Origin: Paraplanobispora siamensis
GTDB lineage: Bacteria; Actinomycetota; Actinomycetes; Streptosporangiales; Streptosporangiaceae
Assembly (NCBI RefSeq): GCF_016863175.1
Contig: NZ_BOOJ01000002.1
Coordinates: 1 to 64,000 of the forward strand
Direction: 5' to 3'
DNA length: 64,000 nucleotides
Shown piece by piece: positions 1 to 9,360 of the stretch. Every line of letters starts with the position of its first letter. Within the stretch, counting starts at the first letter, position 1. A model generated the notes under the pieces. It had not been told where the DNA came from. It saw nothing but the letters and a program-made list of their open reading frames with translations, and searched no databases. The position numbers and the translations under genes are program-made.

Positions 1-1178
1 GGCGGGATCGGCGGAATCGGGGCGTCGTGCTGGGGCGCGGCCACGTGGCCCTGCGGCGGAATCAGGGCGTCGTGCTGGGGCGGCGCCGGGAGCGTCGAGG
101 GCGTACCTGCCTGTACGGCGTGCGCGGTCCCCGGATCCTGCACGGGCGCGGTGCCCCGCGACTCAGGGCCGACCGACGTCGCCGGGCCGGTGGCCCGGAC
201 CCCGGGACCGGTGGAGGGAAGCGGGAGATCCGAGGCGTGCGGCCCGGGCCCCTGGCCGTACCCGTGCCCCGGGACCTGCTCGTGCCCATGTCCCTGCTCG
301 GGCCCGTGGGCGTGGCCGGAGGCCGAGGGATCGGCGGGTGCGGAGGGCCGGGCGTCGGGAGGGAGGGGGACGCGGACCTTGACGGTGTCGACGTCGGTGT
401 CGGCGTCATCGCCGGAATGCTGGGCGACGACATGCGGCGGCCAGACGGGGACGTCACCGGGCTCGCCGGGACGGAACGGCTCGTCATGGTCGGGCCACGA
501 GGGCTCCCCGACCGGCTCACCCGTGGCGGCGGGCCACGGCGCGGCACCCGGCACACCCGAGGCGGGAGAAGGCCACACGTGCATGCCCGCGGCCGCGGCG
601 GTGAAAGCCGGAGGCGGCTGCCAGGAAGGCTCCTCCGGGGCGGCGCCGGACCCGGGAAGCCCGTCGTCTTCTGCGATGCCGTCCGTCCGCGGCCCGTCCT
701 GCGGTACGGAGACGGACGGGGCCGGGGCGGCACCGGGACCCGGCTCCGACGAAGAGGGGGCGGAGAGCGGCACGGTGCCGGAGTCCGGCGCCGGGAAGGA
801 GCCGTGGTCCGGTGCGGGCGGCATGGGGCCGGGGCCCGGCATGTCGGACGGTGCGGCGCCGTAGTGCGGTGCCGGGGGCGGCACGGTGCCGGAGTCCGGT
901 GACACGGGCGGCATGGGGGCGAGCAGGGGGTCGGGGTCGAGGAGGTCGCCCGGGGCGGCCAGCCAGTCGTAGGGGGCTTCGCCGTTGTCGGGGACCGTCC
1001 AGGGCTGCTCGGCCGTGGGCTGCGGCTGCGCCGCGGGGACGGAGGGCTGCTCGTCTGCTGTCTGATCGGTCCGTGAAGCGTGCGGCGAAGGCCTGCCGAA
1101 ACTCGGCGGCGGCGTCGCCGGCATGGTCGAACCGTCGGTTTCGTGCTCGGACTCGGACCCGGATTCCTGGCCACGCAT
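1..1178 (-). CDS. Pro-rich N-terminal region of a long protein, 3' end outside window
   Basis: The minus frame from the ATG at 1178 stays open to the window edge, giving at least 392 residues. The start region is acidic and Ser/Glu-rich. The rest is low-complexity Pro/Ala/Gly/Asp sequence with short imperfect repeats (for example PQHDA..PP and GHGHEQ/GHGYGQ). No folded domain is visible in this part. Such N-termini occur on the MinD/ParA-like ATPases and other proteins that sit near type VII (ESX-4-like) secretion loci, which in mycobacteria adjoin rplM-rpsI-glmM. That link rests on position only. The function is unknown without the C-terminal part. Confidence 0.6.
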   Translation of the reverse strand, partial: MRGQESGSESEHETDGSTMPATPPPSFGRPSPHASRTDQTADEQPSVPAAQPQPTAEQPWTVPDNGEAPYDWLAAPGDLLDPDPLLAPMPPVSPDSGTVPPPAPHYGAAPSDMPGPGPMPPAPDHGSFPAPDSGTVPLSAPSSSEPGPGAAPAPSVSVPQDGPRTDGIAEDDGLPGSGAAPEEPSWQPPPAFTAAAAGMHVWPSPASGVPGAAPWPAATGEPVGEPSWPDHDEPFRPGEPGDVPVWPPHVVAQHSGDDADTDVDTVKVRVPLPPDARPSAPADPSASGHAHGPEQGHGHEQVPGHGYGQGPGPHASDLPLPSTGPGVRATGPATSVGPESRGTAPVQDPGTAHAVQAGTPSTLPAPPQHDALIPPQGHVAAPQHDAPIPPIP

Positions 1179-1300
1179 ACCCGGAAGCGTAGCGACAGCT
1201 GGAGATCGCTACGTAGGTATGGGCTTTCCCGACGCTATCACCCACGGATTTTCCGGCGAAAACCGGCTGAAAAATCTTCGTTACGGAGCCCCGGAAAGGC

Positions 1301-2437
1301 TCACGGACGCCTGCCGGTCAGCGCCCGCGACTCCAGCGCGGGGGTGACGGTGGCGTCGGCGATGGCGAAGGCGGCGCCGTTGAGCTTCTTGGCCTCGCTC
1401 TTGCTCGGCTTGTGGCCGTCCTTGTACCTGAAGTAGACGAGGATCGCGTAGTGCCCGTGCCGCCATCCGCCGGCGACCGCCTCGCCCTGCACGCCGAGCC
1501 ACTTGGTGATCTCGTCCTTGCCGGTGAGCACCTTGAGATAGTTGTCCAGCTGCTTGCCCCTGGTGGCCTTGACGACCTTCGCCGCCGACGAGGTGGTGTT
1601 CAGGTTGGCGACCCCCAGCGTCCCGATGATCTTCCCGGAGGCGTCCTTGAAGCTGGCGCGCAGCAGCTGGGTGCACTTGCCGGAGGCGAGCGCCTTCTGC
1701 AGGGTGCCGCCCACCGCGGCGTCCTTGCACTTCTTGTCGCTCCGCCGGACGGTCATCTGGTAGGTCTGGCCGCCGGCCCGGAACTTCTTCTTCTTGAACA
1801 GCTCGTTCAGCGTCAGCGCGTGCGGGTCGGTGGTGCGGGACTCGGTGAAGCCGTACTCGCCGCCGGGGTCGACCGGGGCGGCGTTGCTCGGCGCCGCGCT
1901 GGGGGAGCTCGCCGCGGCGGAGGGGGAATCCTCGGAGTTGGCGAGCATCGCCAGCCCGACGCCCCCGGCGACCAGGACGGCGAGCCCGCCGGCGGCGATG
2001 ATGAGCGGGCGGCGCGAGCGGGGGCCCTCGTCGTAGGGGCTCCACATCTCCGTCCGGGGGCGTTCCGTGGGCGTGGGGAGCCCGGAGGCGACCGTGGGCT
2101 CCGCGCCCCGCTCGCCCGTGGACCGGGGATCCTGGCCGGGCGCCGGTGACTGCGGGGGCCTGCCGTACGGGGGCTCGGCGCCCCGGGCGGGCTGCTGCGG
2201 GTGGGGGGACCGGCCGTATCCCGGTTGCGGTGATTGGCCGTGTCCCGGCTGCGGGGCCTGGCCGTAACCCGGCGGCGGGGCGCCCCGGCCGTACCCGGGC
2301 GGCGGGGAGGCCTGACCCTGTGCCGAGGGGTTGAACCAGTTCTCGCCCTGGTCACCGCGGTTTCCGGCGGGCGGCGCGGACGACGCGTCAGGCTGGCCGT
2401 ACGGCTGGCGGCGAGGGGAGTCCCCAGGAAAACCCAT
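1301..2437 (-). CDS. Pro/Gly/Tyr-repeat single-pass membrane protein, unknown function
   Basis: A 378-residue protein. Residues 1-150 are Pro/Gly/Gln-rich with tandem units of the type PPPGYGRGA and PQPGYGQSP. One membrane segment follows (LIIAAGGLAVLVAGGVGLAM, about residues 180-200), then a Ser/Ala/Pro linker and a C-terminal extracytoplasmic domain of about 170 residues with two Cys (KKCKD, GKCTQ). I chose the ATG at 2437, start of MGFPGD, because the longer frame upstream overlaps the CAP gene and reads as shadow sequence. The layout is common in actinobacterial surface proteins. I do not recognise a named family. Confidence 0.75.
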   Translation of the reverse strand: MGFPGDSPRRQPYGQPDASSAPPAGNRGDQGENWFNPSAQGQASPPPGYGRGAPPPGYGQAPQPGHGQSPQPGYGRSPHPQQPARGAEPPYGRPPQSPAPGQDPRSTGERGAEPTVASGLPTPTERPRTEMWSPYDEGPRSRRPLIIAAGGLAVLVAGGVGLAMLANSEDSPSAAASSPSAAPSNAAPVDPGGEYGFTESRTTDPHALTLNELFKKKKFRAGGQTYQMTVRRSDKKCKDAAVGGTLQKALASGKCTQLLRASFKDASGKIIGTLGVANLNTTSSAAKVVKATRGKQLDNYLKVLTGKDEITKWLGVQGEAVAGGWRHGHYAILVYFRYKDGHKPSKSEAKKLNGAAFAIADATVTPALESRALTGRRP

Positions 2438-2472
2438 GCGCTGAGAGTAGCTCCGTCCTGAGGGCGGTCCGC

Positions 2473-3243
2473 TCACGAATATCCGAAATCCTGCGTCCAC
2501 CACGGCCCGGCGGGGCCGTCGACGACGCCGACGCCCGTGACCGTCAGCGCACAGTTCAGGATGTTGCGCCGGTGGCCGCTGCTGGCCATCCAGCTCTGCA
2601 CGGCGTCGGCGGCCGTGGTCGAGCCCCGGCCGATGTTCTCGGCGCCCCCGTCGCGGTAGCCGGCCGCCTCCATCCGGTCCCAGGGGGAGGAGCCGTCGGG
2701 GGACTCGTGCGACAGCCGGCCGGTGGCCGCCATCTCGGCCGAGTGGGTCCGGGCGGCCTGGACCAGCCGCGCGTCGACCCGGAAGGGCGCGCACCCGGCC
2801 CGCTTGCGCGCGGCGTTGATGAGCCGGACGGCCTCGCTCTCCAGCCCGCTCAGTGCCGGCGGGCCGGAGTCCTCATCGCCCTCCCCGCGCAGGATGTAGC
2901 GGGGCTCCTCGTCGCCGTTGGAGCCGTCGATGCTGTTGCGGGGGCTGACGGAGGGGCGCGGGGTGCGGCGGACCTGCGGCGTCCGGACGATCTCGCTCGG
3001 CCGGGCGACCCGTCCCAGCGGGACGCGCTGGTCGACGGATCCGGCGCGGCCGGCCTTGGGCGGCGCGGTGGGCGACGGGCTGCCGGGGGCGTCGTTCAGG
3101 AAGATCTGGTCGGCCACCTCCTGGCCGCGGCTCCCCCTGCCGAGGACGAATCCGATCAGCAGAACCGCCATCAGGCATGCAAACGCTCCCATACGGCGCA
3201 ATCGGGCCCGCTGGGTATGCCTGGGGTAAGGGGAGTGCCACAT
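2473..3243 (-). CDS. CAP (SCP/PR1-like) domain secreted or membrane-anchored protein
   Basis: 256 residues. A basic N-terminus precedes one hydrophobic segment (about 18-37, MGAFACLMAVLLIGF), which acts as a signal or anchor. A Pro/Ser/Arg-rich linker follows, then a C-terminal CAP domain (about 130-256). CAP signatures visible are the LINAAR helix, THSAEMA, LSHESPDG, AENIGRG, the SSGHRRNIL motif and a closing WWTQDFG. Bacterial CAP proteins are extracellular and mostly uncharacterised. No good ribosome-binding site precedes the ATG at 3243, so a start at the internal Met18 is possible. Convergent or co-directional links are unclear. Confidence 0.85.
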   Translation of the reverse strand: MWHSPYPRHTQRARLRRMGAFACLMAVLLIGFVLGRGSRGQEVADQIFLNDAPGSPSPTAPPKAGRAGSVDQRVPLGRVARPSEIVRTPQVRRTPRPSVSPRNSIDGSNGDEEPRYILRGEGDEDSGPPALSGLESEAVRLINAARKRAGCAPFRVDARLVQAARTHSAEMAATGRLSHESPDGSSPWDRMEAAGYRDGGAENIGRGSTTAADAVQSWMASSGHRRNILNCALTVTGVGVVDGPAGPWWTQDFGYS

Positions 3244-3348
3244 ACCGCTAACAAAGATAGAGATGTTGAGATAGTTGAAGAAGAGAATGTCGGGAACAAT
3301 CTATGGAACGCGGGACGCCTCACCGGCGGAGCATCCTCTCTGCGCTCC

Positions 3349-3386
3349 CTCTCTGCGCCCCGGCGAACTCTCTGCGCCCCGGCGAA
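3349..3386 (+). repeat. 19-bp tandem repeat, two full copies
   Basis: The unit CTCTCTGCGCCCCGGCGAA occurs at 3349-3367 and immediately again at 3368-3386, with a partial degenerate copy just upstream (from 3336). It lies in the 422-bp gap between the CAP gene (minus) and rplM (plus). That gap otherwise holds an AT-richer stretch near 3243-3300 (probably the CAP promoter) and the rplM promoter and leader. No gene is seen in the gap. Confidence 0.6.
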
Positions 3387-3465
3387 GCGCTCTCTCCGAC
3401 GGCCGGGCCGAGCACTCACCCCTGCCGGTAGACTTGCGCCGGAGGCAGGCGGGAGACGTGTCTTT

Positions 3466-3495
3466 TTGACCCTCGTTCTCTCAGGCCTGTATCCT
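3466..3495 (+). promoter_or_regulatory. Vegetative (HrdB-type) promoter for rplM-rpsI-glmM
   Basis: A -35 box TTGACC (3466-3471) and a -10 box TATCCT (3490-3495) are separated by 18 bp. This matches the primary sigma-70 consensus well and is the best promoter in the gap. It would give a 5' leader of about 165 nt before rplM. Such long leaders are often targets for ribosomal-protein feedback, but I cannot identify a specific structure. Confidence 0.65.
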
Positions 3496-3665
3496 GCTTC
3501 GTTGTGTGCGAGTCGTTCTGCTGAAGAACGATGCGCGGCGCGTCCGGCGTCATCTCCTTCGACTTGGGAGACGGGAGGTCCGGGCTGTCGTGTGCCCGCA
3601 CCTACCGACCAAGTCGCTGCCGCTCCCGGCAGCCCCGAAGACGCGAACAAAGAAGGCATACGACC

Positions 3666-4109
3666 GTGCGCACGTACACACCCAAGCCTGCTGAAGTCGA
3701 GCGTCAGTGGTATGTCATCGACGCCACCGACATCGTGCTCGGCCGGCTGGCCAGCCACGTCGCGATCCTGCTTCGCGGTAAGCACAAGCCGATCTTCGCC
3801 AACCACGTCGACACCGGTGACTTCGTGATCGTCATCAACGCCGACAAGATCGCGCTGACCGGCAACAAGCTCGAGCAGAAGAAGGCTTACCGCCACTCGG
3901 GTTACCCCGGCGGTCTGCGCTCCGTGACCTACGCCGAGCTCATGGACAAGCGTCCCGACCGCGCAGTCGAGAAGGCCGTGAAGGGCATGCTGCCCAAGAA
4001 CGCCCTCGGCCGGAAGATGATCAAGAAGCTCAAGGTCTACTCCGGGTCCGAGCACCCGCACCAGGCGCAGCAGCCGGTGCCGTTCGAGATCACCCAGATC
4101 GCCCAGTAG
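3666..4109 (+). CDS. rplM: 50S ribosomal protein L13
   Basis: A 147-residue protein of normal L13 length. It binds 23S rRNA early in assembly of the large ribosomal subunit. L13 signatures are [16 protein letters not shown] near the start, the ...[20 protein letters not shown] segment and MLPKNALGR followed by [15 protein letters not shown] start at the GTG at 3666, preceded by AAGAAGG at 3650-3656 (spacing 9), because the product then begins VRTYTPK like other actinobacterial L13 proteins. The longer open frame upstream is not supported. First gene of the rplM-rpsI pair. Confidence 0.98.
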   Translation: MRTYTPKPAEVERQWYVIDATDIVLGRLASHVAILLRGKHKPIFANHVDTGDFVIVINADKIALTGNKLEQKKAYRHSGYPGGLRSVTYAELMDKRPDRAVEKAVKGMLPKNALGRKMIKKLKVYSGSEHPHQAQQPVPFEITQIAQ

Positions 4110-4179
4110 TCGCCCGAGCTGCTGTCGCCAGCAGCGTTGGCCGATGGCCGACGCCGAGTAGGAAAGTTAGAGGAGAACC

Positions 4180-4701
<522 letters not shown>

Positions 4702-4702
4702 G

Positions 4703-6067
4703 TTGGGGCGCCTTTTCGGCACCGACGGGGTACGTGGGGTCGCTGGTCGCGACCTCACGGCCGAGCTCGCCATGGACCTGTCCGTGGCGGCGGCTCATGT
4801 CCTCGGCGATGCCGGGGCGTTCCATGCCAGCGGCGGGCGGCCCGGTTCACCGGACCGCCCGATCGCCGTCGTAGGCCGGGATCCCCGCGCTTCAGGAGAA
4901 TTCCTGGAGGCCGCGGTGGTCGCCGGCCTTGCGTCGTCTGGCGTGGATGTGCTCCGGCTCGGCGTGCTGCCCACCCCGGCGGTCGCATATCTGACCACGG
5001 CTCTCGGAGCCGACATGGGCGTGATGATCTCCGCCTCCCACAACCCGGCCCCGGACAACGGGATCAAGTTCTTCCTGAAGGGCGGCTACAAGCTGCCCGA
5101 CGCGGTGGAGGACGAGATCGAGCAGCGGCTCGGCGAGAAGTGGGACCGCCCGGTCGGATCCGCGGTCGGCCGCGTACGCGACGCGTACGGCGAGGCCGAT
5201 CGTTACGTGTCCCACGTGCTGTCCACCGTGACGGGCCGCCTCGACGGCCTGAGCGTGGTCGTCGACTGCGCGCACGGCGCGGCCCACATCGTGGCGCCCG
5301 AGGCGCTGCTGCGGGCCGGCGCGAAGGTCGAGACCATCGGCGCGCGCCCGGACGGCCTGAACATCAACGCCGGAGTCGGCTCGACCCACCTGGACAAGCT
5401 CCAGCAGGTCGTGGTCTCCCGCGGCGCGGACGTCGGGATCGCCTACGACGGCGACGCCGACCGCTGCCTGGCGGTCGCGCACACCGGCGAGGTGATCGAC
5501 GGCGACCAGATCATGGCCGTGCTGGCCATGGCCATGCACGCCGAGGGGAAGCTGGCCGGTGACACCGTGGTCGCCACGGTGATGTCCAACCTCGGCTTCA
5601 AGCTGGCGATGCAGAACGCCGGGATCAACGTGATCGAGACGGCGGTGGGCGACCGCTACGTCCTGGAGGCGATGAAGGCCGGCGGTCACAACCTCGGCGG
5701 CGAGCAGTCGGGACACGTCCTGATGCTCGACCACGCCACCACCGGGGACGGCCTGCTGACCTCGCTCCACCTGCTGTCGGCGGTGGTCCGCGAGGGCCGG
5801 TCGCTGGCCGAGCTCGCCTCGGTGATGACCCGGCTCCCGCAGGTCCTGATCAACGTCAAGGGCGTCGACCGGGCGAAGGCCTCGGTTCCGGAGTTGGCGG
5901 CGGCGGTCGCCGAGGCCGAGGCGGAGCTCGGCGAGACCGGCCGGGTGCTGCTGCGGCCGAGCGGCACCGAGCCCATGATCCGGGTGATGGTCGAGGCCGC
6001 CTCGGCGGAACAGGCCGAGCGGCTGGCCAACCGGCTGGCGGACGTCGTCCGCGAAGTCTGCGTCTGA
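4703..6067 (+). CDS. glmM: Phosphoglucosamine mutase
   Basis: 454 residues. It converts glucosamine-6-phosphate to glucosamine-1-phosphate, a cytosolic step toward UDP-GlcNAc for peptidoglycan. Visible are the N-terminal LFGTDGVRG, the phosphoserine loop [14 protein letters not shown] (catalytic Ser near residue 110), the metal loop AYDGDADRC, the sugar-binding GGEQSGH and the phosphate-binding [12 protein letters not shown]. The start is most likely the TTG at 4703, one base after the rpsI stop, giving MGRLFGTDG. No strong ribosome-binding site is present, so coupling to rpsI is likely. Same order as in mycobacteria. Confidence 0.95.
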   Translation: MGRLFGTDGVRGVAGRDLTAELAMDLSVAAAHVLGDAGAFHASGGRPGSPDRPIAVVGRDPRASGEFLEAAVVAGLASSGVDVLRLGVLPTPAVAYLTTALGADMGVMISASHNPAPDNGIKFFLKGGYKLPDAVEDEIEQRLGEKWDRPVGSAVGRVRDAYGEADRYVSHVLSTVTGRLDGLSVVVDCAHGAAHIVAPEALLRAGAKVETIGARPDGLNINAGVGSTHLDKLQQVVVSRGADVGIAYDGDADRCLAVAHTGEVIDGDQIMAVLAMAMHAEGKLAGDTVVATVMSNLGFKLAMQNAGINVIETAVGDRYVLEAMKAGGHNLGGEQSGHVLMLDHATTGDGLLTSLHLLSAVVREGRSLAELASVMTRLPQVLINVKGVDRAKASVPELAAAVAEAEAELGETGRVLLRPSGTEPMIRVMVEAASAEQAERLANRLADVVREVCV

Positions 6068-6093
6068 TTCGCCCGCGGTAGTTTGATTCGCCC

Positions 6094-6130
6094 GCCGTAC
6101 GGCCCCGGCATCCTCCGCGGGCCGTACGGC
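6094..6130 (+). terminator. Hairpin after glmM
   Basis: GCCGTACGGCCC (6094-6105) pairs perfectly with GGGCCGTACGGC (6119-6130) across a 13-nt loop. No T-run follows, which is common for actinobacterial terminators. Position 27 bp after the glmM stop fits the end of the ribosomal/glmM unit. Confidence 0.6.
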
Positions 6131-6234
6131 CTGGGCATTCACCCGGGAGACCTTGCGGAACAGCGGTTTCCGGATATCCGGTCGGGATTCTTATCACATT
6201 GACGTTTCCAAGGGACATTCGAGATATTTACGAA

Positions 6235-6753
6235 ATGATCTCTTTACGTCCCCTCGCGGGAGCGGCCGCCGCTTCCGCCCTCGCTTCCGCACTTCTCGTC
6301 GGCCCCGCCGTCGCGCCGGCCGCCGCCTCGACCCAGGAGACCGCAGTCTCCTGGGCCGACGCGGCCGCGCGGCCGGGCAACGGCCGGATCCTCTACGACC
6401 GCATCAGCGGTGGAAAAGGCGTCCTGAAGATCAAGAACGGCAACAGGACCGACGCCGTCATCACCATCGTCCGCGGCAAGACCAAGGCGATCAGCATCTA
6501 CGTCCGGGCCCGGTCGACCGCCAAGATCAATGACGTCCGGGACGGCACCTACCGGATCTACTTCACCAGCGGCTACCGCTTCAGCGTCTCCAAGGGCCGC
6601 TTCACCAAGAGCGCGGTCTACCAGCGCTTCGACGACAAGCTGCGGTTCACCACGACCTCGACCAGCGCGACCATCTGGACGCTGACCCTCAACCGCGTCG
6701 TCGGCGGCAACGCCAAGACCAGCGGCGTCAACCCCAAGGACTTCCCCGCCTGA
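6235..6753 (+). CDS. Small secreted protein, unknown function
   Basis: 172 residues from the ATG at 6235. An Ala-rich signal peptide (ISLRPLAGAAAASALASALL) ends near AAAS. The mature part is rich in beta-prone, Lys/Thr/Tyr-containing sequence (GRILYDRISGGKG, GTYRIYFTSGYRFSVSKG) and has no Cys. A longer frame starts at a TTG at 6199, but the signal peptide favours 6235. No clear ribosome-binding site. Similar small exported beta proteins are common in filamentous actinomycetes. I do not recognise a family. It faces the ABC operon convergently with only 20 bp between stops. Confidence 0.65.
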   Translation: MISLRPLAGAAAASALASALLVGPAVAPAAASTQETAVSWADAAARPGNGRILYDRISGGKGVLKIKNGNRTDAVITIVRGKTKAISIYVRARSTAKINDVRDGTYRIYFTSGYRFSVSKGRFTKSAVYQRFDDKLRFTTTSTSATIWTLTLNRVVGGNAKTSGVNPKDFPA

Positions 6754-6773
6754 CTCCGGCGCTCCCTCACCGG

Positions 6774-7490
6774 CTACTCGTCGCCGGTGAGGGAGAAGCT
6801 CCGCAGGCGCAGGCCCGCCCAGACCACGGCGCCCACGGTGACGACGAACAGCGCGGTGGCGGCGAAGCCCAGCGCGATCTCGGTCGACAGGAAGAACGAC
6901 GAGGACACCTGGTCGGCGACGGTCTGGGCCCACTGCTGGACGGAGAAGCGCCGGGCGCCGGGCACGAGGTTGCCCACCAGCCCCTCCCAGATCACCGCGT
7001 AGGCGATGCCGATCGTGACCGCGTGCCGGGTGACCACGCCCAGCAGCATGAACACCGCCGCGTACGCGACGCCGCCGACCAGCGCGGCCAGGGCGAACCC
7101 GGAGGCGACCCCGGATTCGAGGCCGATCAGCAGGTAGGCCGCCAGGAAGGTCGGCACCGTGGCGAAGAGCGCGACGACCGAGGCGGCGACCAGGAACTTG
7201 GTCTGCGCGATCACCGGCCGGGAGATCGGCTTGGCCAGCAGGTGGATGACGGTCCCGTCGTCGATCTCGGGCGCGATCACCCCGGTCCCGGCGATCAGGC
7301 CCAGCAGCGGCAGCATGATGCCGATGGCGAAGGTCCGCATGAGCTCCACCGTGGCCCGTTCGCCGTCGGCGCCGATCACGCGGAGCAGGACGGCCAGGGC
7401 CAGCAGCACCACCGGCAGCAGGACGAGAAGCCAGATCCGCCGCCGGCCGAGCAGCGCCCGGTAGGAGATCCCGGCGATGACACCGTTCAT
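6774..7490 (-). CDS. ABC-2 type exporter permease
   Basis: 238 residues with about six hydrophobic segments (for example IWLLVLLPVVLLALAVLL and TAVLFVVTVGAVVWAGL-type helices) and the ABC-2 layout of a long extracytoplasmic loop after the first helix. Last gene of a tight minus-strand operon (10258 to 6774), 2 bp after the ATPase at 7493-8407. It should form the membrane part of an exporter with that ATPase. Substrate unknown. Confidence 0.8.
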   Translation of the reverse strand: MNGVIAGISYRALLGRRRIWLLVLLPVVLLALAVLLRVIGADGERATVELMRTFAIGIMLPLLGLIAGTGVIAPEIDDGTVIHLLAKPISRPVIAQTKFLVAASVVALFATVPTFLAAYLLIGLESGVASGFALAALVGGVAYAAVFMLLGVVTRHAVTIGIAYAVIWEGLVGNLVPGARRFSVQQWAQTVADQVSSSFFLSTEIALGFAATALFVVTVGAVVWAGLRLRSFSLTGDE

Positions 7491-7492
7491 GA

Positions 7493-8407
7493 TCAGCCGC
7501 TCCTGTTGATCAGGTAGGAGAAGACGCTCTCCAGGTCTTCGTCGGCGGGGGAGACCTGCCAGACCCGCACGCCGGCGTCCCTGGCCACGCGGGGCAGCAG
7601 CCAGGTGAAGCGCCGGAAGTCCACCGCGCGCACCTCCAGTCCCGCCTCGGTGAGGGAGACCGAGCCCGAGGATGCGTCGGCGATCAGCGCCGAGGCCAGG
7701 CGGCGGTCGTCGCTGGAGCGGACCCGGAACAGGTGCGGCCGGTCGGTCATCCGGCGGCGGATCTCGCGGAAGTCGCCGGAGGCGGCGTGCCGGCCGGCGA
7801 CCAGGACCTCGATCTGCTGGGCGACGCGCTCGACCTCCTCCAGGATGTGCGAGCTGAACAGGATGGTCTTGCCCGCCGTGCCCATCTCGCGGATGAGCTC
7901 CATCAGGTGCAGGCGCTGACGCGGGTCCATGCCGTTGAACGGCTCGTCCAGCAGCAGGACCTGCGGGTCGTGCACGAGGGCCGCGGCGACCTTCACCCGC
8001 TGGCGCATGCCCTTGGAGTAGGTCTCGATCCTGCGGTCCTTGGCGCCCTCCATCTCGACCATGGCCAGCGCCTTGCGGGCGGCGTCGTCGGGATTGGGCA
8101 GGCGGTGCAGGCGCGCGCTGGACAGCACGAACTGCCAGCCGGTGAGGAAGCCGTAGACGGCCTCGCGCTCGGGGACCAGGCCGATCGAGCGGTAGATCTC
8201 GTGGTTCTGCCAGATCCGGGTGCCGTCCAGGGTGACGGTCCCGCCCGAGGGCGCCAGGAAGCCGGCCATCATGTGCAGCAGCGTCGACTTGCCCGCCCCG
8301 TTGGGGCCGAGCAGTCCGGTGACGCCGGGACCGATGGTCATGGTGACGTCGTTGACGGCCACCACGTTGCCGTACCAGCGGGAGACCTGGGCCAGTTCGA
8401 TGTTCAT
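7493..8407 (-). CDS. ABC transporter ATP-binding protein
   Basis: 304 residues. Walker A LLGPNGAGKST, signature YSKGMRQRVKVA, Walker B VLLLDEPFNGMDP and the H-loop SSHILEE are intact. The C-terminal 80 residues (after residue 220) are a divergent domain often seen in drug/lantibiotic-type exporters. ATG at 8407 overlaps the previous stop by ATGA, so translation is coupled. Pairs with the permease at 6774-7490 and perhaps also the one at 8404-9360. Confidence 0.85.
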   Translation of the reverse strand: MNIELAQVSRWYGNVVAVNDVTMTIGPGVTGLLGPNGAGKSTLLHMMAGFLAPSGGTVTLDGTRIWQNHEIYRSIGLVPEREAVYGFLTGWQFVLSSARLHRLPNPDDAARKALAMVEMEGAKDRRIETYSKGMRQRVKVAAALVHDPQVLLLDEPFNGMDPRQRLHLMELIREMGTAGKTILFSSHILEEVERVAQQIEVLVAGRHAASGDFREIRRRMTDRPHLFRVRSSDDRRLASALIADASSGSVSLTEAGLEVRAVDFRRFTWLLPRVARDAGVRVWQVSPADEDLESVFSYLINRSG

Positions 8408-9360
8408 CGGGAGGCCGCCTTCCGGTAGCGCGCGATCAGGGCGATCACCGAGAGCGCGATCAGCGCGAGCATCAGCACGATGGCGGCGGCGACGCCGATC
8501 CCCGTCGGGTAGGCGCCGGGGGCGGCGGGCTCCGTGCCGAAGAGCCCGACCGGGATGGCCGCGTCCACCAGGAAGAACGGGTTGATCAGCCAGGCCCATC
8601 CGGCGGCGGTGTAGTCGTTGACCGACTCCATCACCGCGGCCACGACGGTCGAGACGCCCGAGGCCAGGAGATAGAGCGCGATGACCGAGGCCACGCCCAG
8701 CCCGCGCCGCGGGGTGAAGGAGGCGATCGCCACCCCCAGCGAGGCCAGCAGGACCGCGAGGCCGACCGCGCCGGCCATGGCCGCCAGGTACTCGGAGGTC
8801 TGCGGGGATCCGGGCATGTCGACGAGGAGCTCGCCGATGTACAGCACGGTCAGCGGGACCGCCAGCAGCGTGAACATCGCGACCGTCATCGCCGCGAGCT
8901 TGGCCCCCACGTAGTCCCACAGGCCCACCGGGCGCGACAGGTACAGCGGCAGCACCCGGAAGCGCAGGTCCGGCGCGACGGCGTACGGCGACTGCGAGGC
9001 CAGGAAGATCGCCAGCACGGGCTGCATGATGGTGGCGTACGGGGTGTACTCCATCGCCCGCTGCTGGACCATCGCCATGACCGCGATGGAGACCACGGCC
9101 GGGAGCATCATGATCCCGAAGAGCGCGAACGGGATGATCTTCGAGCGGGCCGGGCGGCCGAGCCCGAAGACGCCGCGCAGGGTGTGCACGGCCAGGGCGA
9201 CGGTCGCGGAACCGCGGCCGAGCCGGGGCCCGTCGTAGTGGCGGTAGCCGATGTCGTGGATGACGCCCACCGGCCCGGCCGGGCCCTGCGGGCCGCCGTG
9301 CGGAACTGGAGGCACCGGGCCGTGCGGGCCGCCGGGAGGGGATGCGGGGATGTCAGACAT
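8404..9360 (-). CDS. ABC-2 type exporter permease
   Basis: 318 residues. The first 50 are a Gly/Pro-rich cytoplasmic tail (SPPGGPHGPVPPVPHGG) ending in HDIGYRHYDGPRLGR. About six membrane segments follow. The segment IGYRHYDGPRLGR is typical of the actinobacterial ABC-2 permeases that pair with the ATPase encoded directly upstream. Overlaps the upstream ATPase gene by 8 bp and the downstream one by ATGA. Confidence 0.8.
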   Translation of the reverse strand: MSDIPASPPGGPHGPVPPVPHGGPQGPAGPVGVIHDIGYRHYDGPRLGRGSATVALAVHTLRGVFGLGRPARSKIIPFALFGIMMLPAVVSIAVMAMVQQRAMEYTPYATIMQPVLAIFLASQSPYAVAPDLRFRVLPLYLSRPVGLWDYVGAKLAAMTVAMFTLLAVPLTVLYIGELLVDMPGSPQTSEYLAAMAGAVGLAVLLASLGVAIASFTPRRGLGVASVIALYLLASGVSTVVAAVMESVNDYTAAGWAWLINPFFLVDAAIPVGLFGTEPAAPGAYPTGIGVAAAIVLMLALIALSVIALIARYRKAASR

